Assembly (NCBI GenBank): GCA_020632575.1
Contig: JACKFH010000036.1
Coordinates: 1 to 38,383 of the forward strand
Reading direction: 5' to 3'
Length of the DNA stretch: 38,383 nucleotides
DNA from: Candidatus Omnitrophota bacterium
GTDB lineage: Bacteria > Hinthialibacterota > Hinthialibacteria > OLB16
Under the pieces are notes generated by a model. The model worked only from the letters and a program-made list of their open reading frames with translations, did not search any database and had not been told where the DNA came from. Shown here one piece after another: positions 8,178 to 16,999 of this stretch. The translations under genes were made by a program, and so were the position numbers. The first letter of the stretch is position 1, and every line of letters begins with the position of its first letter.

Positions 8178-9359
8178 TTGAAATCCACCGTCCGCATCAT
8201 TCCAACCCTTCTATTATTGATCGCCGTTCCGATTTTCGGGCAGGACGATCTCGCCTCTCTTTCGGATGAGTTTGACAATCCATCCACTCAGAGCAATTGG
8301 ATGCGAATCTATCAGGTCGAACAGTGGGGCGCGGACCAGCTCGAGGAATACGATTTTTCGGGGGCGCGTCCGGGATGGCTGCGGATGGTTCCCTATTCGA
8401 GCACCTGGTACCAAAACTGGCGCGGGGTGTTGGCTTTCAAAGAAGTCACTGGCGATTTCATGGTCACGACCCATATCCAACCCCGAAACCGCGCGGGGAC
8501 CGGAGCGCCGGGTAGCCAGTTTTCTCTGGCGGGCATCATGATCCGGACGCCGCGAAACATCACTCCCCAGACGTGGACGCCGGGCGGGGAGAATTATGTC
8601 TTTCTGTCCATTGGCGCCGCGGGCGACCCGGGAGTTTACCAATTCGAAGTGAAGACCACGGTCGACAGCGATTCGAACCTGGTCTACACGGACGCCAACA
8701 CAAGCGAGGCGACGATTCGTTCGGCGCGTTTGGGGAACTACTTCATCATGCTTCGCAGAGCGCCCGAAGAAGATTGGGTGGTCCATCGTCGTTACTACCG
8801 TGAAGACATGCCGCAAACCCTTCAGGTGGGGATGACTTGTTACACCGATTGGCCCACCGGATCGACATTCGATCCCTATGTCCACAATCAAATCACCATC
8901 ACCACCGGAAACCCGGACCTGGTCGCTGATTTCGATTACTACCGATATGCGCGAGTTGAGCTACCGTCCTCCCTCGAGGGTGTCGACCTCCTCGACACCT
9001 CCGAGGTGAGCGATGCGGATCTCCTCGCTTTTTTAGGCGATCAAACTCAGGAGACTCCAACTCCAAGCGCAACCCCTACCCAAACACCGACCGAAACTCC
9101 AACACACACCAACACCGCCTCGGCGACAGAGACCCAGACGCCGACGTCGACTCCGACTTTCACCTCAACAGAAACATTGACTTTCACTCAGACACAGACG
9201 CGCACCTCCACCGCAACCCCTTCTCCATCTGAAACGGAAATGGTTGAGACGCCAACCGGCACATATTCCACCGACATTGACGGCATCCCGGGTGTGGACG
9301 TTCGGGATCTAATCCTTTTCCTCGAAATCTGGAAGAGCCAACAGGCAGGAGACGATTGA
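8178..9359 (+). CDS. Exported concanavalin-like protein with Thr/Pro linker and dockerin-like tail
   Basis: The protein has 393 residues. A signal peptide (about 1-22, ending VPIFGQ) is followed by a domain of about 240 residues resembling DUF1349/concanavalin-A-like lectin domains (LSDEFDNPSTQSNWMRIYQ; PGWLRMVPYS; GDFMVTTHI; SLAGIMIRTP; GGENYVFLSIG). Residues about 292-362 are a Thr/Pro/Ser-rich linker. The C-terminus, DIDGIPGVDVRDLILFLEIW (366-385), resembles one half of a dockerin calcium-binding repeat. The start codon appears to be TTG, because no ATG precedes the signal peptide; a GGGAG lies about 14 bases upstream. A role in binding glycans is plausible for the fold but is inference. 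The next gene ends in almost the same tail. Confidence 0.85.
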   Translation: MKSTVRIIPTLLLLIAVPIFGQDDLASLSDEFDNPSTQSNWMRIYQVEQWGADQLEEYDFSGARPGWLRMVPYSSTWYQNWRGVLAFKEVTGDFMVTTHIQPRNRAGTGAPGSQFSLAGIMIRTPRNITPQTWTPGGENYVFLSIGAAGDPGVYQFEVKTTVDSDSNLVYTDANTSEATIRSARLGNYFIMLRRAPEEDWVVHRRYYREDMPQTLQVGMTCYTDWPTGSTFDPYVHNQITITTGNPDLVADFDYYRYARVELPSSLEGVDLLDTSEVSDADLLAFLGDQTQETPTPSATPTQTPTETPTHTNTASATETQTPTSTPTFTSTETLTFTQTQTRTSTATPSPSETEMVETPTGTYSTDIDGIPGVDVRDLILFLEIWKSQQAGDD

Positions 9360-9380
9360 TTTTCGAGCGTAATGAACCTC

Positions 9381-9401
9381 GGCGGTGAGTTTGTCACGGC
9401 C
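9381..9401 (+). terminator. Weak hairpin after the 8178 gene
   Basis: GGCGGTGA and TCACGGCC pair at seven of eight positions around a GTTTG loop, 22 bases after the stop codon. There is no T-run, so termination here would be inefficient or Rho-aided. Confidence 0.2.
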
Positions 9402-9481
9402 TCACGGTGGGCTCTCCATTGATGGCGGAATGGCGAACCTAAGATCGGCGACAAGGAGTCAATCCGGTAAGTGATAGCCAG

Positions 9482-9512
9482 TATAAAAATGGCTGGAAGC
9501 TGGAATTTCCAG
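9482..9512 (+). promoter_or_regulatory. TATAAA box followed by CTGGAA repeats and a dyad
   Basis: TATAAA (9482-9487) is a good -10 candidate. Two direct CTGGAA copies (9493-9498 and 9500-9505) and an inverted TTCCAG (9507-9512) follow it at the likely transcription start. The last two copies form a perfect 13-base dyad. This layout suits a repressor site, but no -35 box is evident and the regulator is unknown. Confidence 0.3.
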
Positions 9513-9563
9513 TACGGAGCAAGATCAATTCGTGATAACCTAATCAACCAGGAGGTGGTGAAA

Positions 9564-10385
9564 ATGCCTTTGAAGAAATCCGCTCATTTATTGGCAACTG
9601 CAATTCTCGCCTGCACATTATCCATAGCACCCGCTCATGCCGTATTTCACCTTTGGGATATTAGCGAGATTTACACTAACGCAGACGGGACGATTCAATA
9701 TATTGAACTATTCACCACCAGTAACAGTCAACAATTTCTAACCGATCACGATATTAAAGCCACCCAGGGCGGGGAGACGAACACCTTCATATTCCCTTCG
9801 GATTCCGGTTCGCCCACCGCAAATCAACATCTTCTCATCGCGACCTCGGGATTCTCCGCCCTTCCTGGAGCGGTGACACCGGATTTCATTTTGCCGGATG
9901 GTTTTCTTTTCACTCCGAATGGGACAGTTGATTTCGCGGGGGTCGATTCCCAAACCTATGCAACCATCCCGACCGATGGGGTCATGTCGCTTCACTATCC
10001 GGGTGGAACCGTGTCCGCCAATTCACCCACCAATTTTGCCGGGGACGTGGGAAGCATCGACGCGGGAGGCGGAGGAGAAACCCCCACATTCACGCCAACT
10101 TCCACTCCCACCGACACTCCCACCGCAACCGAGACCCCGACCAGCACGGATACGGAAATGGCGACTGAGACCTTCACTGCGACACCAACAGAAACATTCA
10201 CAGCATCCCCCACAGAGACCGCAACGCTGACTGAAACAGAAACGCCCTCTCCAACCGAAACGGATTCCGGGACCACCCCGACCAACACGCGCTCGGCCGA
10301 TATCGACGGCATCCCCGGCGTGGACGCACGAGACCTGATCCTCTTTCTCGAGGAGTGGAGAAAGCAAGCGTTCGGGGCGAAATAA
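9564..10385 (+). CDS. Exported protein with Thr/Pro linker and dockerin-like tail
   Basis: The protein has 273 residues. ATG 9564 is preceded by GGAGGTG at the right distance and opens directly into a signal peptide (MPLKKSAHLLATAILACTLS, cut after AHA); an upstream in-frame GTG at 9471 has no such support. The domain at about 25-165 starts FHLWDISEIYTNADGTIQYI and contains HLLIATSGFSALPG and VTPDFILPD, a pattern I know from many uncharacterised exported bacterial proteins. A Thr/Pro/Glu linker (about 172-243) leads to DIDGIPGVDARDLILFLEEW (246-265), near-identical to the tail of the previous gene's product. The tail probably sorts or docks the protein. Domain function is unknown. Confidence 0.85.
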   Translation: MPLKKSAHLLATAILACTLSIAPAHAVFHLWDISEIYTNADGTIQYIELFTTSNSQQFLTDHDIKATQGGETNTFIFPSDSGSPTANQHLLIATSGFSALPGAVTPDFILPDGFLFTPNGTVDFAGVDSQTYATIPTDGVMSLHYPGGTVSANSPTNFAGDVGSIDAGGGGETPTFTPTSTPTDTPTATETPTSTDTEMATETFTATPTETFTASPTETATLTETETPSPTETDSGTTPTNTRSADIDGIPGVDARDLILFLEEWRKQAFGAK

Positions 10386-10399
10386 CCGGACCCTATTAA

Positions 10400-10495
10400 A
10401 ATTGTTGCGTCAATTCCCCATTGACCTTCACCCGCTTGACAATCTTCTTGATTCGTACAACAATTTAATTGTTGAAACTTTACCTTAAATTGTTG
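10400..10495. promoter_or_regulatory. Cluster of AATTGTTG sites, likely operator
   Basis: AATTGTTG occurs at 10400-10407, 10467-10474 and 10488-10495, and its inverse CAACAATT at 10458-10465. The middle pair forms a perfect 17-base palindrome centred on one T and covers the proposed -10 box. Four half-sites within 96 bases of otherwise GC-rich DNA suggest binding of a dimeric regulator. Confidence 0.45.
10436..10464 (+). promoter_or_regulatory. Candidate sigma-70-type promoter for the 10551 gene
   Basis: A consensus TTGACA (10436-10441) is followed after 17 bases by AACAAT (10459-10464), a four-of-six -10 match. The -10 lies inside the palindrome at 10458-10474, so a bound regulator would block RNA polymerase. 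Confidence 0.4.
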
Positions 10496-10550
10496 TTTGT
10501 CTGAGGAAGAATCCTCGAAGTGATCCGCAAAAAAATCGCTGGAGGCTGAC

Positions 10551-12602
10551 ATGAATCCCCGACTCATCGCCTCGACGCTCGCAATCTCGAGCCTTTTCTT
10601 TTCCTGTCTGATTCCCATTCCCGCAATTGGCGAGAATTCTGAGGAGCCATCCGCCCATCTCGTCCACTCGTTTGAGCCCCCCATCGAGTTTCGCGGCGAA
10701 GGTTTCGGCGGACGCGTCGCCATTTCCGGCGATCACGTATTCATAGGGGCCCGGTGGGCGGAACCCCCAACAGGCGGGTCGGGAATCATCTTTCAATACC
10801 GATTGCCGGGACCCGAATTTGTCCGATCATTTGTCGATCCGGACCCTGAGACATCGGCCGAGTTCGGCGTGCGAGTCCATACGGACGGCGAGGTTGTGGC
10901 GATCTCCTCTCCCTACAAGGAGATTGAAGGAATCGAGCAAGGGGTGGTTTATCTTTACGATGTCGATAGCGGCGACTTGGTCCGAACCTTCCACAGCCCC
11001 CACCCAACCGAGGGTGGAAAATTCGGAATTGCCCTTGGAATCGTGGGAGACCGGATCTATATCGCCGCCCACGGCAATCGAACCGGAGACGAATCCGCGA
11101 TCCCTTCAGGAGCGATCTACGCTTTCGATCTACACACGCAAGAGTTGATTCGAACCTTCGAGAATCCGGAGCCGGACGAGGGCGACCAGTTCGGTTTTGG
11201 ATTCGTGGTCGAGGGAAATCGTCTCTTGGCTTCCGCTCGGTTGGATGACACCTTGGGCGAAGACACCGGTTCGGCCTATCTGTTCGACACGGAAACGGGT
11301 GAGTTGATTCACCTATTCCGCAACCCTACGCCGATGGAGGCCGACGAACGTTTTGGAACCGGCATCTGCCTGGCCGCCGGGAAAGCGGTGATCGGCGCCT
11401 TGAACGACACCACGAATGGAGTTGAGTCGGGGGCGTGCTATGTCTTCAATGCGGTCACCGGGGAATTGGAGCGCACGATTTACAGCCCCAACGCCCAAGC
11501 GGGAGGCCAGTTCGCCGCGAGCGTCGCGATCGGTCCATTGTTCGTGGCCGGCGAACCGGCAACTGGATATCACGCGGGCGCGCCCGGTCACGCTTACCTC
11601 TTCGACCCGCGAACCGGAGACCTCCTTCAGGAGATTATGAATCCCAGTTCGGCTCCGAAGGATCATTTTGGAAACCCGACCGCCACCGATGGAAGTCATG
11701 TCCTGGTCGGCGCTTGGGGCGGGACCGGCGGCGCCTACCTGTATGACGTTTCGGAGTTTATTTCACCGACCGCGCCAACGGTCGATGTCCGCCCAGACGA
11801 ACCCACCACTCTCGACGATCTCATTTGCGAAGCGACCGGCAGTGTCGAGTTCGATGGAAAAGAGGTGTCCTACGCCTATCAATGGCTCATCGATGGGATG
11901 GAGGTGGAATTCGACGGATTCAATCCGGTGACCGGACCAACCTTGAGCCATGAGTACACCGCGAGAGGTCAAGTGGTCGAGTGCCGGGTAACACCCCACA
12001 CGGACACGCAGACAGGCGTACCCACAAGCGATTCAGTGACGATCCTCAACGCACCGCCGGCGGCGCCAGTGGTTCGAATCCTTCCGGAAAACCCCACGCC
12101 GGATGACGGGCTGGCGGTGTGGATCGATACGGAGAGCGTCGACCCGGATGGTGACACCATTGTCTATCTCTTCGAATGGTTCTCCTCGAACAATGGCGAG
12201 GATTGGACCCGACGTCCCGAGGTGAGCGGGAATCTTTCCCCCTTCTTTCCAGGGAACTCCTCGATTTCATCGATCTACACCCTCGCCGCCGAATTCTGGC
12301 GGGTGGAGGTCACCCCCATCGAGGCCCACACCCTATCGAAATCCAGAACCTCCAAGGGCCTCCCAATCCTGGGCGGGAAGGGATCGGCGGAAACGATGAT
12401 CCTCCCCGATCTCGACGGCGACAACACGGTCGGTCCCGATGACCTCACGCTCCTCCTTTCCATCTGGCACAGGGAGAAAAGCGAGCTCCCTGATGAAGCG
12501 AGCAAGATGTTTTTCCGGGATGCCGATCCTCCGGAATCCCGGATCGGATTGGGTCAGTTGTGGCATGTCACTCTTTACGCTTGGGGGCGGAAGGGGGGAT
12601 GA
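10551..12602 (+). CDS. Exported FG-GAP-type beta-propeller protein with Ig-like domains and dockerin half
   Basis: The protein has 683 residues with a signal peptide at 1-27. About seven repeats at 35-400 follow the pattern FG..V...G..V.IGA......SG..Y.FD..TG.L.R.F..P, as in FG-GAP/integrin-alpha-like propellers. Two Ig/PKD-like domains follow: about 410-500 (PTVDVRPDEPTTLDDLIC...YQWLIDG) and 505-610 (VVRILPENPTPDDGL...FEWFSSNNG). Residues 620-640, DLDGDNTVGPDDLTLLLSIW, form a dockerin-like half repeat, but unlike its neighbours about 45 residues follow and there is no Thr/Pro linker. GGAGG lies five bases before the ATG. Probably extracellular, in adhesion or surface assembly; the ligand is unknown. 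Confidence 0.88.
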   Translation: MNPRLIASTLAISSLFFSCLIPIPAIGENSEEPSAHLVHSFEPPIEFRGEGFGGRVAISGDHVFIGARWAEPPTGGSGIIFQYRLPGPEFVRSFVDPDPETSAEFGVRVHTDGEVVAISSPYKEIEGIEQGVVYLYDVDSGDLVRTFHSPHPTEGGKFGIALGIVGDRIYIAAHGNRTGDESAIPSGAIYAFDLHTQELIRTFENPEPDEGDQFGFGFVVEGNRLLASARLDDTLGEDTGSAYLFDTETGELIHLFRNPTPMEADERFGTGICLAAGKAVIGALNDTTNGVESGACYVFNAVTGELERTIYSPNAQAGGQFAASVAIGPLFVAGEPATGYHAGAPGHAYLFDPRTGDLLQEIMNPSSAPKDHFGNPTATDGSHVLVGAWGGTGGAYLYDVSEFISPTAPTVDVRPDEPTTLDDLICEATGSVEFDGKEVSYAYQWLIDGMEVEFDGFNPVTGPTLSHEYTARGQVVECRVTPHTDTQTGVPTSDSVTILNAPPAAPVVRILPENPTPDDGLAVWIDTESVDPDGDTIVYLFEWFSSNNGEDWTRRPEVSGNLSPFFPGNSSISSIYTLAAEFWRVEVTPIEAHTLSKSRTSKGLPILGGKGSAETMILPDLDGDNTVGPDDLTLLLSIWHREKSELPDEASKMFFRDADPPESRIGLGQLWHVTLYAWGRKGG

Positions 12603-12724
12603 GTCGCCCATCTAACAAAACAACCCATGCTTTCGAGAGAGTCTTCTCAAAAACACGGGCTGCACAAATCAATTTCCTCTTAGATCCGGATTGAAATCAA
12701 ACCGGTTCCGATCCCCCCTATCGC

Positions 12725-15700
12725 TCAGAATTCGCTCAACTCATCGTCCTCGAGGGGTATCACATCCTCTGATTTCTCCCTGTCTTTTGGGAACCGAGTG
12801 TGAGTTGAGGAACTCGAACCGGATTTTAATCCTTGATGGCCGATCCCTTGGATCGCCGTATGAATACGGTGCATATCCTCCACGCAGGATTCCTCATCGG
12901 CGGCCGAATCAGAGGCGGAGAAGCGGCGACTGTTGGTTGTTCTCCGGGTTGCTATATCAGACGCCCCGATAATACTGTCGAGGATCATGATGGTGTCCTT
13001 CAATTGCATCGCCTGGGCCGAGAGTTCCTCGCTGGCCGCGGCGGACTCCTCCGAACTCGATGCGTTCTCTTGAGTCACCTCATCGAGTTGACTCACAGCA
13101 GTGTTCACTTGCTCGATCCCTTGAGCCTGCTCCTTGCAGGCTGACGCAATCTGTGCAAGCAAGTTGGCCTGATCGTCGCTGGACGCGGTCAAATCGGCGA
13201 CGATCTGCGAAACCTTCTGAACTCCTTGGGCAATCTGGTCGATCATTTCTCCCACTTGATTCGAAACCTCCAACCCATTTGTCGAGGCCGCTTGAGACTC
13301 CTCGATTAATTGGGATGTGGTCTTCGCCGCCTCCGCGCTCCTCAATGCGAGGTTGCGCACCTCCTCGGCCACGACGGCAAACCCTTTGCCCGCATCGCCC
13401 GCCCGGGCCGCCTCCACAGCCGCATTGAGCGCAAGCAAATTGGTCTGGAAGGCAATTTCGTCGATGGTTTTTACTATCTTTGCCGTTTCATCCGAAGAGT
13501 TTTTGATCTGCTGGTTTGCCTGAGCCATTTTCTTTGCAGTTTCGCTGCACTGCCTGGCAGCAATCTCCATTTCATCGGTCATCCGGTTGGCTTCGCGACT
13601 ATGCTCAGCGTTTACATTGACACGCTCAGAGGCCTGTTCGGCATTGCTGGAGTTCTGATGAGTCATGGCGGACATCTCTTCGAGGCTGCTGGATATTTCT
13701 TCGAGGTTGGCGGCTTGTTCGCTGGCGCCCTGCGCCATGGTTTGACTGGATTGGGAAACCTGGGAGGAAGCGGAGGCGACCTGCTCGCTACCCTGAGAAA
13801 TGCCCAAGGTGACATCCCGAAGTTTCCTACCCGTTTCTCGGAGTTCGAGAACGCTAAATGTTTTCAAACCCTGGAATATCTCTTTGAGAGGTCCAGTGAT
13901 GGATCGAGTGACCAAGAACGATGCGGTCAAGATGACGAGCAACCCCAGAAACCCGATGGTGAGAATCATCGTCCGAAGAGAGTAGACCGTTGCGAAGGCC
14001 TCGTCTTCATTGATCTCCGCAATTAGCGCCCAACGGCTCCCAAAGACATCGACCGGAGTGAAAGCGGACAGAACCATGTTATCCACTCCGGTCATTCCGA
14101 CCGTGTAATCCGATCCGATCTCGATCCCTGTCTCGCCCATGAGCGCCTTGTCAATCATTCCGCTTTTGGCTTGGTTTTTTTTCTGGAATGAGGCGGCAAC
14201 GGAATAATTATTGCTATCCAGGAAGGAGTCGGACCTCATGCGATGATCGGACCCAACCAGATAAGACTCTCCAGAAACTCCCATTCCCTCACGCTCTTGC
14301 ATAATCTTGTTGATCGCTTCCAGAGAGATTTGAAGCGCAACGATGAGTTCGGTTTCTTTGTCAATCTCATGAACGATCGCTTCACCGATAAAGGCTGCGG
14401 GATCGCCATTGCTTGGAGCATAAGGCTCAAAATCTGCAAACGCGAAGTCCTGAGTTTCAGCAACCTTCTTAACGAGTTTCCCGAGGCCGGATCCTGCGTA
14501 CTCGCCAGTGAGAAGGTTGGTTTGATAGTCCTTCTCTTTGGCGACGGAATAGAAACAGTAACCGCTTGAATCGACGAGGAAGAGGTCGTAGTAACCATAA
14601 AGGTCGCAATACTTTTGAAAGAAAGGAACGCCCCCGTTGTCGACCGGACAAAAAGCTTCGGCCACATCGATTTCCGCTACGAGCGCCCAGCGGAAGTCCC
14701 CTACATCCACCCAGGTGTAGGCCGAGAGAACGGGATGATCCAGATAGGATTGAACCACATCGGTCCCTTCCTTCCCTGACAACGCCAACTTGGTCGATTC
14801 GGTCTCGATCTTCCCAGATTCTGGGTCGGAAAATGATCCGAGAACGGTTCGGTTCTCGGGATCCCGGAAGGAGTCGGACCGCATGAGGAAATCGGACCCG
14901 ACCAGATAGGTCTCACCTGTGTCTCCCAAACCAGACCGGTCTGTCATGGTTTCATTTATCTCATCGAGTGACATCTGCGCGGCCAGTACGCCAATCAAGG
15001 TTCCGGTTGCGTCAAAGACCGGGTATCCGGCAAAGCAGGCGGGTTCGCCATTGCTTGGCGCGTAGGGTTCGAAATCCACAACACTCTGTTTCTCCGACTG
15101 GACGACCTCTCTCCAGAGTTTGGCCAACCCACTATCCTTGTAGGGACCGGACGCAAGATTGGTTCCCAAGTCGCTCTCCTTCGCACATGTGTACATAACG
15201 TGTCCATGCGCTGAGCAAATCAGGAAAATGTCATAGAGGCCACTTTCTTGCCAAAAGGTGGACACCTCTTTGCCATCCTCTTTCCAGATTCTCTGATATT
15301 CGGGAGTTGTGACATCATAGGCCCCATTTGGAGTAACCCCTGTCGCGTGATGGTATTCCCGTAAACTTACAAAGAGGTCAGAAACAATGCGGCTCCGTGA
15401 AAAGGTGGAGAGGTGCAAGAACGTTTGTTCAAAGTATTGGTTGATCTGGTCCTTCCGCACATCCCGCAGGCCTGTCAGACGGTCGAAGGCTTCTCCTCTC
15501 AAACTCCCGACCGTTTCGACAAGAACCCCAGCATCCCCTTTCCTTTCAGCGAAAAACCTCTCGATTTGGCTCTTCTTGATTTCGCGTATGCTTTTGAGTT
15601 GAGCAAAACTCTGGTCCTCCAGCGCTGTGCTGGACTTTGTGAGAGCAAACCATCCAAGGATAGTGAATGGCAAAACGGCCACAATCAGAAACGCCAGGGC

Positions 15701-15739
15701 TAATTTCGTTCCGAGCCTCATTTCGTTGAACAACGACAT
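12725..15739 (-). CDS. Methyl-accepting chemotaxis protein with two tandem Cache-like sensor modules
   Basis: The protein has 1004 residues. TM1 is at about 13-33 and TM2 at 588-611. Between them lie two homologous sensor modules (about 167-358 and 383-578), matching in NL(A/L)(S/T)G.Y..SGL, FEPYAPSNG, GE(T/S)YLVGSD..MRSDSF and RWAL(V/I)AEI. The second copy is offset by 215-219 residues. After TM2 only a HAMP-like first helix (ITGPLKEIF) is seen. The signalling domain (about 640-925) carries the hairpin tip EIAFQTNLLALNAAVEAARA and AGKGFAVVAEEVRNLA. The tail ends EDDELSEF, without a NWETF-type CheR site. AGGAGG lies nine bases before the ATG. It follows an OprB-like porin by 60 bases, so it may sense sugars. 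No other che gene is present. Confidence 0.95.
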   Translation of the reverse strand: MSLFNEMRLGTKLALAFLIVAVLPFTILGWFALTKSSTALEDQSFAQLKSIREIKKSQIERFFAERKGDAGVLVETVGSLRGEAFDRLTGLRDVRKDQINQYFEQTFLHLSTFSRSRIVSDLFVSLREYHHATGVTPNGAYDVTTPEYQRIWKEDGKEVSTFWQESGLYDIFLICSAHGHVMYTCAKESDLGTNLASGPYKDSGLAKLWREVVQSEKQSVVDFEPYAPSNGEPACFAGYPVFDATGTLIGVLAAQMSLDEINETMTDRSGLGDTGETYLVGSDFLMRSDSFRDPENRTVLGSFSDPESGKIETESTKLALSGKEGTDVVQSYLDHPVLSAYTWVDVGDFRWALVAEIDVAEAFCPVDNGGVPFFQKYCDLYGYYDLFLVDSSGYCFYSVAKEKDYQTNLLTGEYAGSGLGKLVKKVAETQDFAFADFEPYAPSNGDPAAFIGEAIVHEIDKETELIVALQISLEAINKIMQEREGMGVSGESYLVGSDHRMRSDSFLDSNNYSVAASFQKKNQAKSGMIDKALMGETGIEIGSDYTVGMTGVDNMVLSAFTPVDVFGSRWALIAEINEDEAFATVYSLRTMILTIGFLGLLVILTASFLVTRSITGPLKEIFQGLKTFSVLELRETGRKLRDVTLGISQGSEQVASASSQVSQSSQTMAQGASEQAANLEEISSSLEEMSAMTHQNSSNAEQASERVNVNAEHSREANRMTDEMEIAARQCSETAKKMAQANQQIKNSSDETAKIVKTIDEIAFQTNLLALNAAVEAARAGDAGKGFAVVAEEVRNLALRSAEAAKTTSQLIEESQAASTNGLEVSNQVGEMIDQIAQGVQKVSQIVADLTASSDDQANLLAQIASACKEQAQGIEQVNTAVSQLDEVTQENASSSEESAAASEELSAQAMQLKDTIMILDSIIGASDIATRRTTNSRRFSASDSAADEESCVEDMHRIHTAIQGIGHQGLKSGSSSSTHTRFPKDREKSEDVIPLEDDELSEF

Positions 15740-15799
15740 CGCGTGAGTCCTCCTATCGAACGACTTTACTGAATCTCCATTTCTTTCTTCCCCTCGTTT

Positions 15800-16999
15800 T
15801 TAGTAAACAAACTCGCATCGAATCCCCAACGCGAGCGCGGATTTGTTATCGGTTCCGCCAGGATTGACGATGTATTGAAGGTCCGGCTTGATCGAAAGCC
15901 GATCATTGATTTGGGCCTTGTAAAAGACCTCGAGAGCCGTTTCTCCGTCCGCCTCGAAACCTGCTCCTGGAGCATCGCTAAGATCCACATGGCCGACCCA
16001 AACCCCCAAGGAATCATTGTCTCGCGTGGGACAGAGACCGGTTCCGACCACACCCAATCCCCAGTATTCATGGGCCTCCATCTCCTGTTCATTCGAGTGA
16101 CCGTATTGGGCGAACATCCCGATTCCCTGACCACAACCAACATCTGAAGGGTTCTCCCGGTAGAGCCATTGATCCCAGGTCAGGTACCATCCCTCCCGAT
16201 CGTCGTAGGATCCTCCGTCAAAGCGGGTTCCCGGGGTTTCGTTCTTCCAGAGCCCGAGCCTGAGGACTCCCTCAAGACCACACAGGTCATAGGAAAGTGC
16301 GGGTTCGATCATGTACATCGGATTTTCGAGGTTGCGCAGGGTGCTCCCAATGGATCGCCCGCCATCCGGATCGCCTTGGTAAACTCCCGAGACCACGGTG
16401 AACCAATCGGTGGGTTCTAGCCCAATGACAACCCCCCAGTCGGGGTCGGGATACGTGGTCAGGGGAACAGTCGGCACCACACCGGGAGAAGAGTTGATGA
16501 ACTCACATCCGAAATCGACGAAAGCAAAATCGACGTTCGCCTCCAACTTCCCGAATTTGATCCATGCGTTTTCAAATTCATGCCGATACCAGATTTCTGA
16601 AACCTGACTGAAATCATCGGCGTCGATATTGCTCAGAACTTGAAAGTCCCCAACATCCCTTTCGGTGATCCCGTTTCCGGATTCCGCCTGGAGATGGCCG
16701 AAAAACTCTCCACCCTCCCACCAGCCCATCGCCTCTGTATCAAGATTCAGGTACAGACTGAAATCGTCTCGGTATGCAACGGCGTCATGCGTATTTAAAC
16801 CACCGCGAACGTTTCCGAAGACCTCGCCGGTGTAAACAAACTCCCACCCGAAGGGTTCGTCGCTCTCCGGGGCGCATGGTTCTGGTTGACCTGGGTAACA
16901 CCAATCTTGTGATGCAACCAACTCCGGAATGAACAACGAAAGAAGGAAGAAAAAGAGATTCCTCCATATTCCAGCCAACTTATTTGTGATTCGAGCCAT
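15800..16999 (-). CDS. OprB-like carbohydrate-selective porin
   Basis: The protein (399 residues from ATG 16999) resembles the OprB family (PF04966) of outer-membrane porins for sugar uptake. A signal peptide (about 1-30) is followed by a mature part of alternating beta strands rich in Trp, Tyr and Gly. OprB-like segments include YTGEVFGNVRGGL, FGKLEANVDFAFVDF, IGMFAQYGHS, ALEVFYKAQINDRLSIKPD, and the last strand LALGIRCEFVY with an aromatic C-terminus as BAM substrates require. An upstream TTG at 17008 abuts the GGAAAGG ribosome site, whereas ATG 16999 is nine bases from it, so I prefer the latter. The chemoreceptor gene lies 60 bases downstream, suggesting co-expression for uptake and sensing. 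Confidence 0.85.
   Translation of the reverse strand: MARITNKLAGIWRNLFFFLLSLFIPELVASQDWCYPGQPEPCAPESDEPFGWEFVYTGEVFGNVRGGLNTHDAVAYRDDFSLYLNLDTEAMGWWEGGEFFGHLQAESGNGITERDVGDFQVLSNIDADDFSQVSEIWYRHEFENAWIKFGKLEANVDFAFVDFGCEFINSSPGVVPTVPLTTYPDPDWGVVIGLEPTDWFTVVSGVYQGDPDGGRSIGSTLRNLENPMYMIEPALSYDLCGLEGVLRLGLWKNETPGTRFDGGSYDDREGWYLTWDQWLYRENPSDVGCGQGIGMFAQYGHSNEQEMEAHEYWGLGVVGTGLCPTRDNDSLGVWVGHVDLSDAPGAGFEADGETALEVFYKAQINDRLSIKPDLQYIVNPGGTDNKSALALGIRCEFVY

Noticed and set aside
8933..9260. CRISPR-like or tandem repeat appearance of Thr/Pro-coding DNA
   Set aside because: The repeats are short, degenerate and in frame with a Thr/Pro linker of a secreted protein, with no equal-length spacers.
12603..12724. 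Bidirectional terminator between the convergent 10551 and chemoreceptor genes
   Set aside because: Only short, imperfect inverted repeats (such as GAGAG with CTTCTC) are present, without a stable stem and T-run.
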